From positions 1 to 64,000 of the forward strand of contig NW_025955105.1 of NCBI RefSeq assembly GCF_022376445.1: 64,000 nt of DNA, given 5' to 3'. Shown here in pieces: positions 23,580 through 35,909 of the stretch; position 1 is the first letter of the stretch, and each line of letters starts with the position of its first letter. The stretch is from Fomitopsis serialis. Lineage: Eukaryota; Basidiomycota; Agaricomycetes; Polyporales; Fomitopsidaceae. Position numbers and translations under genes: made by a program. The notes under the pieces are model-generated. The model searched no databases and was not told the origin of the DNA. It was given only the letters and a program-made list of their open reading frames with translations.

Positions 23580-26500
23580 AACGTCGATGACGAACACGGT
23601 CTACGGTCTAGTAAAGCGGGGTGAAGGGGCTTTGATCAGAGCAAGGTGACAATATGTACCATTCACGTCCTCATTTATTTATGCAACTCGCTATAGGCTC
23701 CCACAGGTTCCCTCCTGCTCGGGCAGCTCACTGGATGACCGCCCTTGGCCGAGTATCTTTGCATACTCCGACTTGGCTTTCTGATCACTCATACTGTGCG
23801 GGAGCGGGCGCGTCGGACTAGCCAGGTCGCCGATGCCACATCATCACTGCCTTGAAACCCGAACCGTCCGGTGTTGCCAGCTCCAATCATACTCTCCATG
23901 TATCAAGGCCCATCGTACTCGGATGGTACATTGATCCCATGAGTCGGGGAGCGTCAAGCGGATGCGGCGCCCAGCTGTTACATGTTGGACTCGGTCCGTG
24001 TTGTAAGTCTCCTCTCAAGACTCTCCACACGGTGTTAGGCGGACCTGTAAGAGCATGTCGTCCGGGTGAGTGTTCTGCGAATTGTCATATGGCACTCATT
24101 CAGGTGCCATTGAGTACAACGATGCATACTGAGTTCCGAGACTTGATCCGATCTTCGTCACGGTCGTCCGCGCCATCGCCCGGATGGACTTGGCCTCTGA
24201 ACTCGTCCGCACAGGTGCATTGGCATTGTACCTGCGTCACTCGATGATCAAACAACTGTGAACGTGCGTGGAGGGTGGCAAGTGGAGGTTCTGTCTTGCC
24301 ATGGTTTGTAGCAGAGTCGACGTCCACGACTCCTGTTACGCACACCGAGGAGTCCGTATTCTGTCAAGGGCACGGACTCCACCATGGCAACGAACTGAAT
24401 GATTGAACAACTTCGAGGCCTCGATAAGTCGGGACGTACACAATCAATGCATTGCAAAGCTACACAGGACTGCAAAGCATCGCAGGCTCTTCGAGACGCC
24501 ACAGAGCGGTAGGACAATGTTATCACAAGCAAACAGTTCCAGACTTGTCATACGTTTACGATAGAATGCATATGCTCTTGCAAGTAAATTCCATTGATAC
24601 ACAGCGTTGACGATACTACATTGAGTTACAAACGAGCAGATATCCATCAGACATACGCCCTACTCGCTGGCAAGTCCCCATCCGGCCCCAAAGGGCGCGA
24701 ACGAACGACGAGCCAAACGTCCTCGCGTCAACCGAAGTCGACATGTGCTCTGCAAAACAAGTGGGCGCTGTTGTCATCAACTGGACATGAAGGATGTGGC
24801 ACGAATAAACGTGCGAGACTCGAGTTAGTACCTATAAAATAGATCCTAGCTGAGTATGTTCTGAGGATTCACGACGCCGAGACGAAAGTTTTATAGGCGG
24901 TGAGTTTAGGGCAGGCAGTCCTACCCTAATTGGGAAGTTGTCACGCCCCACTGAGCGCCGGGCTCTCAAGATCTCAATATCTCAAGTCGGTGAACCACGC
25001 TTACATAGGATGGCAGTTGTCCCTCGCTCATCGCTCATTCAGCTCTATAGTAGCTCAGGATCAACGGCGTATCAGTATGCATACGCTATGATCATCTAGG
25101 CTTCTCAAAAACCTCAGCTCACTGTACAATGACAATCACATTCAACACGTCTCATCGTCGGACTCAGAGAACTGGTCGTCTCAAGGGGCCGAGAAGCTAT
25201 CGGTCTATGCACGGATAAAGCATTTGGTTCTATCACCCGATGGCATTCCTCAAAACAGTGCAAAGTTATCTCCCATACCTGTCGGTTCACAGCTCGAGGA
25301 GACGTATGCATGTAGACCGGACGGGCACGATCCACCTTCCTACATGTCGCGGATGTGATGGCCCTCAGGCGGACACGACAGAGCTTGTACAGCATAGACC
25401 ACGGGTGCATATATGCGTGTCCTATAGGCCTGCAGCTCCGAGTGAAGCGGTAAGTAGTCCTTATGAAAACTGGGTACTAGTACCTGTTCAAACCTAGCCG
25501 GTAGCCGATGAAGGCCCTTCAGTGATACTGCGTCATGATTGAGCATATAAACCATCGTTTTCGCAAGCCAGGAAGTCCCTATGATCAACGCCTTCGTTCG
25601 CCTTGGCATATGCAGACAAGTTTGCTTGCGTATCTGTTAGTCAGGACTCGAGAGTTGTGTCACATAAGGCTGACCTTGGTGCGTGCATAGTCACTATCTA
25701 GGTTAGATGCATGAGATGCAGGTCAAAAACGTGTTCATTGTAGATTGGGGTACATGCTTCGCTCGTACGCCCTCCGTTCGATGGACATGATTCCGGCCAA
25801 CTTGAAAGCCTCGCGATCGCAGAGGTACAACCGGTGAGCTGTGCCTTACACAACTGCTCGGTTTTCCGTTGCCACTACTAAGGACTGACTAGATCCTCAG
25901 GATGCATATTGACTATCGGCGATATATGAGCCGTGTTGCATGGCACCACTGGGGTGCGAGCATATTGTTCATGAAAGGACCTCGTCAACGACAACAGGGG
26001 CCCTGAGGTCTTCGCCTACAGAGGAGGCGTCGTCTCATATGTGATGATTCACGACGGCTAGCATCATGATGTCCTCGACCTATTCCCTAACTGCCATAGG
26101 GCCGGGATTCGTGTGAAACCTTCTCAGTAAGGGTCGAGTCCGCGTCCCTCAGGCTGAAGGATGCGTTCGGTGGCGATATGTCATGTCAAGCCGGGAGTCT
26201 TCGTGCCACATCGCTGTGCGCCGCGCTCTGCATTATTTTTACTCTAGCTCACCGATCAAACTTAGCCTTTAGCTAGAAGGGCGTACTAGCATGCGGATGC
26301 CACAAGTCACTGCCTCAATCGGGGTTTGTCTTCAACAGGTATGTAACTAGTGAAGCTTGGGGCGAATAGAGAGCCACACGGTGCGAGCATCATGGATACC
26401 GTGCTATATGCGTGCTCATGCGGATCCGCTGCCTTGGTCATCCTGCGGCCAATCACTCTGGCTCACTGTCACTTTTACCTACTGGGAAGTTACTGATGCG

Positions 26501-26803
26501 AGATCAATATATATGGGTATGCAACTCGATCCGAAGAAGCACTCAAATTCTCATTTATCAACGCCGCGCTGGCATGCCGAGCGACCTGCCAGTGGAGTGG
26601 AAACTGACCATGAAGCTTCAGGACTTCATTGGCCCCCACCTGTACGTGTCAATCGGATGGCAGTTGTATGTCACTGACACCGTCGTCTTCCCGCGAGGAT
26701 GTGCAGTGCATCAATATTGGCGGCAAGCATGGACTCGGATCGCATAAAAGCTAGCGCACCCCTCTGCACTGACTCAAGCCCTGCCCGGTTCGTCACCCGC
26801 AAG
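23580..26803. other. 3.2 kb between divergent MT4 and MT5, no gene seen
   Basis: Bidirectional promoter space. An AT-rich CATAAATAAATG element lies on the minus strand near 23673-23683, about 94 bases before MT4, and CATAAAAG on the plus strand at 26744-26751, about 55 bases before MT5. The middle has only short ORFs on both strands, without recognisable domains. Confidence 0.45.
26744..26751 (+). promoter_or_regulatory. TATA-like element of MT5
   Basis: CATAAAAG, 53-60 bases before the chosen ATG at 26804. Its place between the in-frame ATG at 26729 and the one at 26804 favours the latter as start. Confidence 0.4.
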
Positions 26804-27957
26804 ATGTCGCCCAACGCCGAGATGAATAAGCTGCACGCGGTGATCGCTGCACCACTCGACGATAAGCTCTACCATCTCGATGCCGACGAGATTACCTTCT
26901 ACAAGCAGAAGACGGGCATCCATGACGAAACCGTGCTTAAGGAGCACATCGTGCAAGTGCAACACGAAGCTTATGAGGTGTGTCCTCCCGTAGGTGCTCT
27001 CGTCCGACGACGGGCTTGACAAGGGTGGCAGGTCTTCCCGTACATATGTATACGATGGTTTTCCTTCACGAAGTACATTGATTGATCCACTGACAGACGA
27101 TTACTGATCGCTTACTGGTACCCATCTTACAGAGTGAAGATAGCTCGTCACCCTGCATATGATCAATTCTTGAAGGTTGGTAGAGAGCATGACAACGCAT
27201 TCTTCATGGATGTCGGCTGTTGCTGTAAGTGTCTCGTCATTCGTATATCATGTGGAAGCTTAGATGGTGCGTCGGACGCAGTCGGGAACGACATCAGGAA
27301 GGCCGTCGAAGATGGTTTCCCTGCCAAGAACTGCATAGGTACCGACCTGCAGGGCGGTGAGTCTACGTATCGAAAGGCGGATGTCAAGAAGCATGTTAAC
27401 GATATCTCCTGGGTCTAGAATTCTGGCACCTCGGATACCGTCTCTTCAAGGACTCTCCCGAGAGCTTCCCGGTCCCTTTCCTCCAAGGCGATGTTCTGAA
27501 CCCTGCATTCCTGGATCCCTCGCCACCGGTTTACGCACCTCTCGATAGTCCGCCGCCCGAACTGTCTTCTCTGACGTCGCTCACGCCCCTTGCGGGCCGC
27601 CTTGCCGCCATCCACGCATCCATGCTATTCCACCTCTTCACGGAGGAGAAGCAGCGCCAACTGGCGCGCGCACTCGCGGGGCTGCTCGCACCCATACCAG
27701 GAGCTATGATCTTCGGCTGGCACGTCGGTGGCATAGAGAAAGGCCTCATCAAGGGCGCTACCATGCCTAACGGCGACCCGCTGCCCATGTTCTGCCACTG
27801 CCCGCAGAGCTGGAAGGAGCTATGGGATGGCGAGATCTTTGATAAAGGGACGGTGGCGGTGAAGGCGGAATTGAAGGAACTGGAGACTCCCCCCGGTGTC
27901 GTGCTGCCGAGGGGCGCGAAGTTCTGGCAGTTGGTCTGGTCGGTGACGCGGCTGTGA
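26804..27957 (+). CDS. AusD-like SAM-dependent methyltransferase MT5
   Basis: Exons 26804-26977, 27032-27072, 27133-27224, 27282-27356 and 27419-27957 join in phase to 306 residues. Motif I is canonical, FFMDVGCCFGNDIRKAVEDG, like AusD-type enzymes, followed by GTDLQG and EFWHLGYRLF. The C-terminal CHCPQSWKELWDG block and VWSVTRL end match the other copies. Upstream in-frame ATGs exist at 26699 and 26729; 26804 (MSPNAEMNK) is preferred because of the TATA-like element between them and the shorter leaders of the paralogs. This is the only copy on the plus strand and probably the most conventional enzyme of the array. Acceptor unknown; methylation of a terpenoid or phenolic product is an inference from the family. 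Confidence 0.88.
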
Positions 27958-28766
27958 ACCTGCGTACTGATCTGCAGGAAGCCCCGTGTGGTCATGCATG
28001 AGGCATGGTATAACTTCATCTGCGAGATGTACATCAGTGCGTCCCGCCGAGAGGGTTAGTCAAGTACTATCACGGTCGATCCCATAGAGTGCTAGTGTAA
28101 TGTTAGACGGGGCATTTGAGCATATCCTGAGTTCATAAAGCCTTCACCATGAAAGTCTCAGTCAGCCACTGCTGCAGGTACGTTCGAAGGCGTCGACGCG
28201 ACGTACTCACATCAGTACTGAGGGAGTACTGAGTTCTTCATCGATACATACCGCGACGCCGGGTCGGAGTCGGATCAATTCTTGTCAGGAGCGTCCAAAC
28301 GTTCAGTGATTGTCATGAGCGCAAGGCGAACGCTTGGGTAGAAGCCCATCTGCTGTCTGTTTATGAAAGCAATTAGGATGTAGTGCGCAGACAGGCGCAG
28401 ACTTGAGAAGGGCCGACTAGGATGTTGCACAATGATAAGTTCTTTTTATTGCGGAATTGAACTACTTAATTACAAAACGGCGCCGTTCAAGAGCGTTCAA
28501 GTCAGGTTCAATCGAGCGCCCGGCGCGCGTACATATTGGTCGTCGACCACCATCTCCTGTCATGCATTTTTTCGGCACGAGTGTTCATTTCATACTGTTA
28601 CAGTACGCCGCATGTGTCCCTGAACCCTTTTTTGTTTCTGAAAAACGGAGTTTTCAAACTTGCGCCGTGGTGGCCATAGGAGCCTGGAGGAAGCCCCACG
28701 AAAAATGACTCGACATACAGCCAACGACAGACACCTTCATCTTGACCGCCACCTAGCTCAGGGATA
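27958..28766. other. Intergenic between MT5 and PDX2
   Basis: No gene recognised. Short ORFs only. Confidence 0.5.
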
Positions 28767-29707
28767 ATGCAGTCGTCAACGCACCGAGAGGTGGTCACCG
28801 TCGGGATCCTTGGTGAGTGTGCTCGGCGTGAGTGCTAGCATGGAGGGATCGTCAGCTGACGTCTGACATAGCCCTGCAAGGTGCATTCGTCGAGCACCAG
28901 GCCACCCTCCAGAAAGTATCACTGAGGCGACGGATACACATCGTGCAAGTTCGAACACCAGAGGACTTGGCGAAGTGCGATGCCCTCATCATTCCCGGCG
29001 GAGGTACGTCGGTATATGCGGCAGTATCTGCGTGGCGAGCCTTGACGAAATGGTCGTGTGCATTCTCAGAGTCGACCACTATTGCACTGCTTGCACGGCT
29101 AGCTGGCCTGTTGGCCCCCCTTCGAGATTTTGTGAAGACAAAGCCGGTGTGGGGAACATGTGCTGGCGCGATACTGCTAGCGCAGGCGGCCGAGGGTACC
29201 AAGAAGGGCGGGCAGGAGCTGCTTGGGGGAGTGTCTGTCACGATCATGAGGAATGGTTTCGGGTCTCAGGTGCGCAACCTCTTTTTTCAGCCCTATCAGG
29301 TGCTTATGTTCTTTAGGTGGAATCCTTCGAGGCACCGTTGACAGTCGATGGCCTGCGTGACTCTGACCGGCCATTTCATGGTGTCTTCATTCGCGCCCCT
29401 GTACGTCCTTACCTCGCTGTTTCATACCTGGCATCTCACGTTCGATCGAAAGGTCGTCCTCTCTCTCGACCCCTCATCGAACGACCCTCCCATCGAGGTC
29501 GTTTCTCGCCTGTCTGCGAGTCTGCTCCCCCATAACCAAACAACCATTCCCCTAGACGCGGGCAATACCGATCCGAACGACCCACGGACCATCGTTGCCC
29601 TCCGGCAGGGACGCCACCTGCTCACGACATTCCATCCCGAGCTGACGAAGGACGATCGTTTCCACGAGTACTTCATCCGGCAGTGCGTCCTGCCCTCGCT
29701 ATCGTAA
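28767..29707 (+). CDS. PDX2: Pyridoxal 5'-phosphate synthase glutaminase subunit (Pdx2/SNO)
   Basis: Exons 28767-28812, 28872-29003, 29070-29269, 29317-29400 and 29453-29707 give 238 residues, normal for the family. The enzyme hydrolyses glutamine and passes ammonia to Pdx1/SNZ, which builds vitamin B6. Visible motifs: [13 protein letters not shown] at the N-terminus, PGGGESTT (formed across the 29003/29070 junction), the nucleophile loop WGTCAGAI (Cys about 90), a [20 protein letters not shown] block and the FHPEL motif (His about 215, Glu about 217). The catalytic triad is complete. The Pdx1 partner is not in the window. It is a housekeeping gene beside the methyltransferase array and probably marks the array's right border. 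Confidence 0.95.
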
Positions 29708-30223
29708 CAACCTAGAGTGTCACTGGCATAGACTCGGCCCCTAGACGGACGGAGCCACGAGCGACATCACCCATCTACGTGTACGTATCAATCTATGTAT
29801 CGCTGCATATGTATCCACAGGCTACCCCTTGCTCTAGACATCTATCCCGTACATACTAATGCTAGACCGCCCGGATACTGTTTTCGTTCCTCGCTATTTG
29901 TGGCGCAACACATGCTTCCATCCGTCTGGCGACGCTCGACATGAATAGTCAATGAAAACCCTTTGAAGCAGACGCGCGATAAGGATCCCACGCGAGGCCC
30001 TTTCCATATGGCTTGAGAAGGGGATTTGAAGCCCTATAGCCTACAGGTGTCCTGACTCCTACTCGGCTCTGCTCGGGCGATGTCATCCGTCATATCGTCG
30101 CAAAGCTTGATATTCCCGAGGAAGGTCTCGTAATTCCCCCGAGACGCGCGCCACGTCTCTGGACTACTTATAGCGTTCGTGAGCATTGTGGTGCACGTCG
30201 CCGACCGCAGCGTCCCCATCGAC
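29708..30223. other. Intergenic
   Basis: Lies between PDX2 and carboxypeptidase 1. No gene. Confidence 0.5.
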
Positions 30224-32556
30224 ATGTTCTCGGCACTCCTGCAAGTGATAACTGCTCTCGCTGTACTGACAGCTCCCCATGTCGAGGCGAGGCGAACGTT
30301 CACCAAGGCGGATTTATGGGCAAGACAGGAGGAAGCGGTGAAGAGGCTCGGCCCACACCGTCGCGCGGAGTCGAGCAGCGGAGGACCAGGGACGGTGAAG
30401 AACATCACATTCACGAACCCCCGTGCATCTGGTGAGCAAATAAATGTCGTGTGCCCGGGATTAAGCTGACTGTAGACCAGAGTTCTACGTCGATGGCGCA
30501 ACCACCCCGCTTGTCGATTGGGACGTCGGTCCTAGCTGGGCGGGTCTGTTGCCCATCAGCAACAAAACGGATGAAAGCAGACAGGTGCGCGTCTATGAGC
30601 TATGCGATTCGGGCGCTCGCACACGATGGTCGTTCACCCCCGTTGTACAGCTCTTCTTCTGGTTCTTCCCGCCCGGTCCTGAGGGTAGCTCGGACGACTT
30701 GATATTCTGGTACTCCTCTCTTTCACTGGTGTCTGAACGAGCTACTCAATTCCCTGAAGGACGAATGGCGGGCCGGGATGCTCCTCCCTCGAAGGTTTGT
30801 TGCAAGAGAACGGCGTAAGTAAGCGCTAGCCATGTCGATCATGGGCGTCTTGACTGATCATGCTGGCTCGCGCACATGGCAGCCTCTCAACTGGTCGCCG
30901 GGACAGGCTAAGGCGATACCGAACGAGTATAGCTGGACCAACTTATCTAGCATCCTGTACGTCGAGCAGCCTGTCGGCACGGGCTTTTCGCAGGGTACGC
31001 CGGATATCGACGTGCGTATATCGCTTTGAGCGGTGTGATGTGCTAGGCTGAGATGGGTCTGCATGCAGAACGAGGATGAGCTCGCGGAGCAGCTGGTTGG
31101 CTTCTTCCAACAATTCTTTGAAGTTTTCTCCGAACTCAAGGGCAAGAACTTCTACTTGACTGGCGAAAGCGTAAGTGTATCGCTGCATGATCCTGCTAGG
31201 TCTCTCATCTTCACGTGTGACAGTATGCGGGAACCTATATCCCTTGTGTGTGAACCCATTGGTCTCCTCATGAGGTCAGGCTCTGACCGTCACAGACATC
31301 GCCAATTACATCTACGACAACCCGGACTCGGTTCCCGTCCCTCTCAAGGGCTTTTGGATATCTGATCGTACGTTCAGCGACTATGCTATGTTGATGACTA
31401 ACTGAGTCCTTGTTAGCCTCGGTTTCGTGGGACGTCGTGCAAGAGGAAATCCCAGCTGTCGCCTTCGTCAACAAGTATCTGAACGTGTTTGCGTTTAAGT
31501 GCGTTGATCCCCGCCCGCCGCGGTTGATGTCATCTCACGGTGCGTTGGTTGGGCAGCCAGACATTCATGGCGTACCTCGATCAAACGGCCGCCGCATGCA
31601 ACTACACCGGGTACATGGAAAAATACGTGACCTACCCGCCTCAGGGCCTTCTGCCTCTTCCAGGGTCAAGCGTCGAGTCCGACGACGGATGCGACGTCTG
31701 GGACGCGATCTTTGATGCAGCGCTGTTGGTCAATCCCGCCTTCGACATCTACCGTATCTTCGACACGGTAAGTGGCAATCTCTACCACACTCCATTCCTG
31801 CACGAACGAGCAGCTCACGGATGACCGATGAAGTACCCGATCTTGTGGGACGTCCTCGGCTTCCCTGGCTCCTTCCCTCAGACGCAAGTGTCGCCTCTAT
31901 ACTTCAACCGCGACGATGTCAAGGCCGCGATCCACGCCCCTTCATACGTGGACTGGACTGAGTGCTCGGATATCAACGTCTTCCCGAATGGCGACAATAG
32001 CCTTCCACCGGCACTGTCGGTGCTTCCAAGCGTCATTGAGAGGAGTGAAAGAGCAGTGATCGTGCACGGACTGGCGGACTTCATTCTGATCGCAGACGGG
32101 TGCGTACGGTGGGTCGGAAATAGTGCGCGAAACTGACCTATGCCCTCAGGACGAGGATTGCTATCCAAAAGTGGGTTATCCGTAACATTCCTCTTCCGTT
32201 CAGATGAGGCTAACCTCCTTTGTATTTCAGCATGACTTGTAAGTGCATGATATCATGACAGTTGGTCACCATCTAACCGTGTTCCGAAGGGAATGGCCTG
32301 CAAGGCTTCCAGACGCCGATCCAAAACGACAGCTTCATCGTGGACGGCATGGGCGCGCTCGGAACCGTCCACTCCGAGCGGGGTCTGACATACTTCGAAG
32401 TCGCGCTGTCGGGACACATGTGAGTGCTTCGTGTCCCCTCAGTCCGCCGAGTAGAATAACTCAGCTGCGTGGTCACCATTTAGGGTACCCCAATTCTCGC
32501 CCGTCGCTGCTCTCCAGATCATGCAGTATTTGATGGGATTCAGAGACACTCCGTAG
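30224..32556 (+). CDS. Secreted serine carboxypeptidase, family S10 (copy 1)
   Basis: Fifteen exons join in phase: 30224-30431, 30481-30584, 30651-30709, 30760-30814, 30883-31011, 31069-31170, 31222-31243, 31296-31367, 31417-31498, 31557-31767, 31834-32099, 32150-32170, 32231-32238, 32290-32419 and 32484-32556, giving 513 residues. A signal peptide (MFSALLQVITALAVLTAPHVEA) starts the protein. Family motifs: TNGGPGCSSLEGLLQENG, the nucleophile GESYAGTYIPY (Ser about 219, split by an intron), HGLADF (Asp about 430) and GHMVPQFSP (His about 489). The triad is complete. The enzyme removes C-terminal residues from peptides at acid pH, in the vacuole or outside the cell; the signal peptide fits either. 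Exon 13 has 8 bases and is demanded by phase and by the same exon in copy 2. Tandem with copy 2. Confidence 0.92.
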
Positions 32557-33013
32557 CTCCGGCATGCCAATATGACCGCCCCGAGACACTCTTGTGCTGT
32601 GTCCATATATGATAGCGAAGCAGTTTTGTGAGTGAACACGAGAGCAGAGTGCATGATAACCTGGGCTGTATGAGTGTTCACAGCAAGCGTCTCTCATCGC
32701 GCTGCAGCGACGACTTCTGTGATGGCCGACGACTCGGACGAGTTGCAGCAAGTTGGCAACGTCAAGTTCCGCCCCTCCTCCGGAGCCCGTGGCCGCCCCG
32801 CAACTTGTCTCACCGCATCAGGGCAAGTACCGACATCCCCATCAAAGAGCCGAAGGAAGCGTAGCGCATCATGCGCAGCGAAGCTGATCTCCAGATGCGT
32901 CCACTCATGGTCGAACACACTTAAAAGCAAAGCTCTATGCGACCCTCGTGCATTGACCCCCGCCATTCCTTTGCGATCTCACACTCCTTTTCTTCTTACA
33001 GTCATCGTTACTT
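32557..33013. other. Intergenic between the carboxypeptidases
   Basis: About 460 bases, no gene. It must contain the copy 2 promoter. Confidence 0.5.
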
Positions 33014-35240
33014 ATGTTGTGGCAATCGCTGCCAATCGCTGCGTTAGCAGCCCTCACAGCCTTTTCTATAGGAGTAGATGCCGGTTCGAGGATGCAGAAT
33101 ATATATCATAAGCTACGTCAGCACCGGGAGCAAGTAGCGGAAGACTGGGTGCTGCAATCTCGTTCGGATGTCGCTGGTGGTCCTGGGACAGTGCAGAACA
33201 TCACTTTCTCGAACCCACAGGCTTCTGGTACGTCTGTGATTGCTTTGGCGGGGAATGCTGCATCATCTCATCGCGCTGTACATAGAGTTCTACGTCGATG
33301 GTTCGAGCCTGCCTGAAATCACCTGGGATATCGGGCCAAGTTGGGCCGGTCTGCTACCAATTAGCAACAACACGAACGAAACAAGACAGGTTAGTGTGCT
33401 CAGGTATATGCGTCGCTACATATGTGAAAGCATTCAATTTTAGTTATTCTTCTGGTATTTCCCTCCAGGCCCTCAAGGTAGTCTAGATGACTTGATTCTC
33501 TGGTGCGTTCCGAAGTGCTACGAGTCAACGCTTTTGGTCAGATGTTGTCTTGCGTAGGATAAACGGGGGGCCTGGATGTTCGTCCATGCAGGGCTTGCTG
33601 CAAGAAGTCGGTGTAGGTGGACTGAATAGCTGTAGTGATAGAGTTCCAGCTAGTCAGTTGACACGACTTGTACAGCCGATCTCGTGGGAAATAGGTCGGG
33701 CGATACCACATTCCAACGAGCACAGCTGGACGAATCTATCGAGTATCTTGTTCATTGATCAGCCGGTCGGTACCGGCTTCTCTCAGGGTACTCCAGATAT
33801 AGAGGTGACAGCTTCGCATCGCCGTTTGCGACAGGAACACTGACGCGCATTGCTTGTAGAACGAGGACCAGTTGGCCGAGCAGCTTGTTGGCTTCCTCCA
33901 ACAGTTCCTGGAGGTCTTCTCCGAGCTCAAAGGAAACAACTTCTACACGACGGGAGAGAGCGTGAGCACGATGACTGTGATCTGTTAGAGCATCTAACTC
34001 ATTTTGCGCGCCGCAGTACGCTGGGATGTACGTTCCTTGTGAGCAGAGTTCACATGTTTCCTAAATCGCCGCTTTACGATTTCTGTGCGACAGACATTAC
34101 CAATTACATCTATGAGAACCCCGACGCCCTCGACCTCAACATGACAGGCTTCTGGATATCAGACCGTGCGCGCCCTCTCCTTTACCCAGTATGTCACTGA
34201 CAGTGCTGCCTACAGCGGTCATTTCTTGGAACGTTGTCCAAGCTGATATCCCTGCGATGGACTTTGTGCACAAGTATCAGAATGTCTTCGCCTTCAACCA
34301 GTCATATATGAGCCAGCTCGACGCGAAGGCCGCAGCATGCAATTATTCCGGCTACATGGAGCAGTACGTTACCTATCCTCCGACGGGACTGCTCCCGTTG
34401 CCAGGAGGAAGCATATACCCCGTCGAAGGATGTGATATATGGGAGACAATCTTCTCTGCGGCACTGAAGGTCAACCCGGCTTTCAATGTCTACCGCATTT
34501 TGACACGGTAAAGCACACGACGTACAGCCTCAGACGGCTGAGCTGAACGTTTCTTCCCTAGTGGCCCGTGCCATTCGACATACTTGGTTTCCCGGGCTCG
34601 TTCTTCGAGATACAAACAACACCTTACTTCGCAAGGGACGACGTCAAGGCGGCCATTAACGCGCCAATGGACGTCAACTGGACTGTATGCAGTACCGAGG
34701 CAGTTTTTGCCGGCGACAGTGATACCAGTCTTCCGTCTGCGTTCACCGTGCTGCCCAACATCATCCAGAAGAGCGAGCGCTCCGTTATAGTGCAAGGACT
34801 TGCGGATTACCTTCTTATGGCCGACGGAGCGAGGATTGCGATTCAGAAGTACGTGCTACTCACCTGAGACCCGTGATAACACTGACATTGTCCCACATCG
34901 CAGTATGACATGTAAGCTCGATCGTTCATTTCTACTGTGCGTCAAGAAGTGACCGGTGCATCATCTCAGGGGACGGACTGCAAGGCTTCCAAACATCCAT
35001 CACGAACGACAGCTTCGTCGTCGAGGGCGTCGGCGCACTCGGCAACGCGCACTACGAGCGCGGTCTGGCCTACGTCGAAGTTGCGTTGAGTGGGCATATG
35101 GTGCCCGAGTTCTCGCCCGTGGTACGTGCTTCATTTTGCTGCAGATGCGTGGAAGAACTGCTGAGTATGGCCTCACTCAGGCTGCATACCAGATCATGGA
35201 GTATCTGATGGGTTTCCGGGCGAATGTATCCGCGGTGTAG
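33014..35240 (+). pseudogene. Serine carboxypeptidase S10 copy 2, probable one-base frameshift
   Basis: Exons by homology with copy 1: 33014-33227, 33286-33389, 33444-33502, 33558-33612, 33676-33804, 33860-33961, 34017-34038, 34094-34165, 34216-34507, 34562-34848, 34904-34911, 34970-35121 and 35181-35240. Signal peptide, INGGPGCSSMQG, GESYAGMYVP (Ser about 221), QGLADY and GHMVPEFSP are all present. The exons sum to 1556 bases, one short of a multiple of three: before the donor at 34508 the paralog reads YRIFDT, while here one base is missing (cgcattttgacacg) and the frame is lost, running to an early stop that removes the Asp and His. A weaker donor after the AAG codon near 34470 would restore the frame by skipping 12 residues, so a product cannot be excluded. 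Copy 2 lacks three introns of copy 1 and has one extra, after 35121. Confidence 0.75.
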
Positions 35241-35909
35241 GACACCACACCTATATATTAGGAGCGTCCCAGCTCCAAGACTTAGATTATCTGGGCCGCC
35301 GTACCGCTGAATGCCGTTAATGTTGAACTTTACCTGATATCCCAGCGTTCGCGGGCGCTGAGTGCAATTCTACAATCTCTCCGAGCCCTTGCTTGCGCTT
35401 CGTTTATCCCATACGTTGTCTGGCCACCTCTAAGTCGCTTCAGATTCTAGGACTTTGAACGATCTTACAACTTTACGTACCTCAAGGGAGTTGCTCCTCT
35501 TTGGACCCATGGATGCACTTGATACGCACGGTGATGAGTACAAAGAGCTGCGGACATGAGAGCCTGGTGTACGGAGGTAATGCCAGGAGAGTCACCGCCG
35601 CGCTTGGGCAACGCAATGCGCACCAGCCGAAGACCGTTCCTCCGCCTACTCGACCTACTCGAGTCGCACACGATCACGTTCTGCAATTCGTGCACTCTAA
35701 GACACTCATTTTGTCGCGAAACCAACCTCACCACCATGCTACTTACTATACATAGTCCTGAACGAGATATCTACAGCAGCATACATACAAGTCTACTACG
35801 ACCTCTACAAATCCAGGTAACACAATCTTTTGCCCTCCTCGAGGCCTACGCACCGGCACACTTGAGTCTATGCCATATGTCACACATCCCAAGAACCCGC
35901 TACCTCCAC
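35241..35909. other. Intergenic between convergent carboxypeptidase 2 and MFS gene
   Basis: No gene recognised. Convergent 3' ends. Confidence 0.5.

Noticed and set aside
23301..23597. Continuous reading of MT4 exons 1 and 2 through the intron
   Set aside because: The intron is stop-free by chance; the four paralogs show the exon junction, and the 41-base exon 2 is fixed.
8599..27957. Search for a core biosynthetic enzyme (PKS, NRPS, terpene cyclase, UbiA prenyltransferase)
   Set aside because: No ORF or splice-linked series shows the needed motifs, so the cluster is reported as tailoring genes only.
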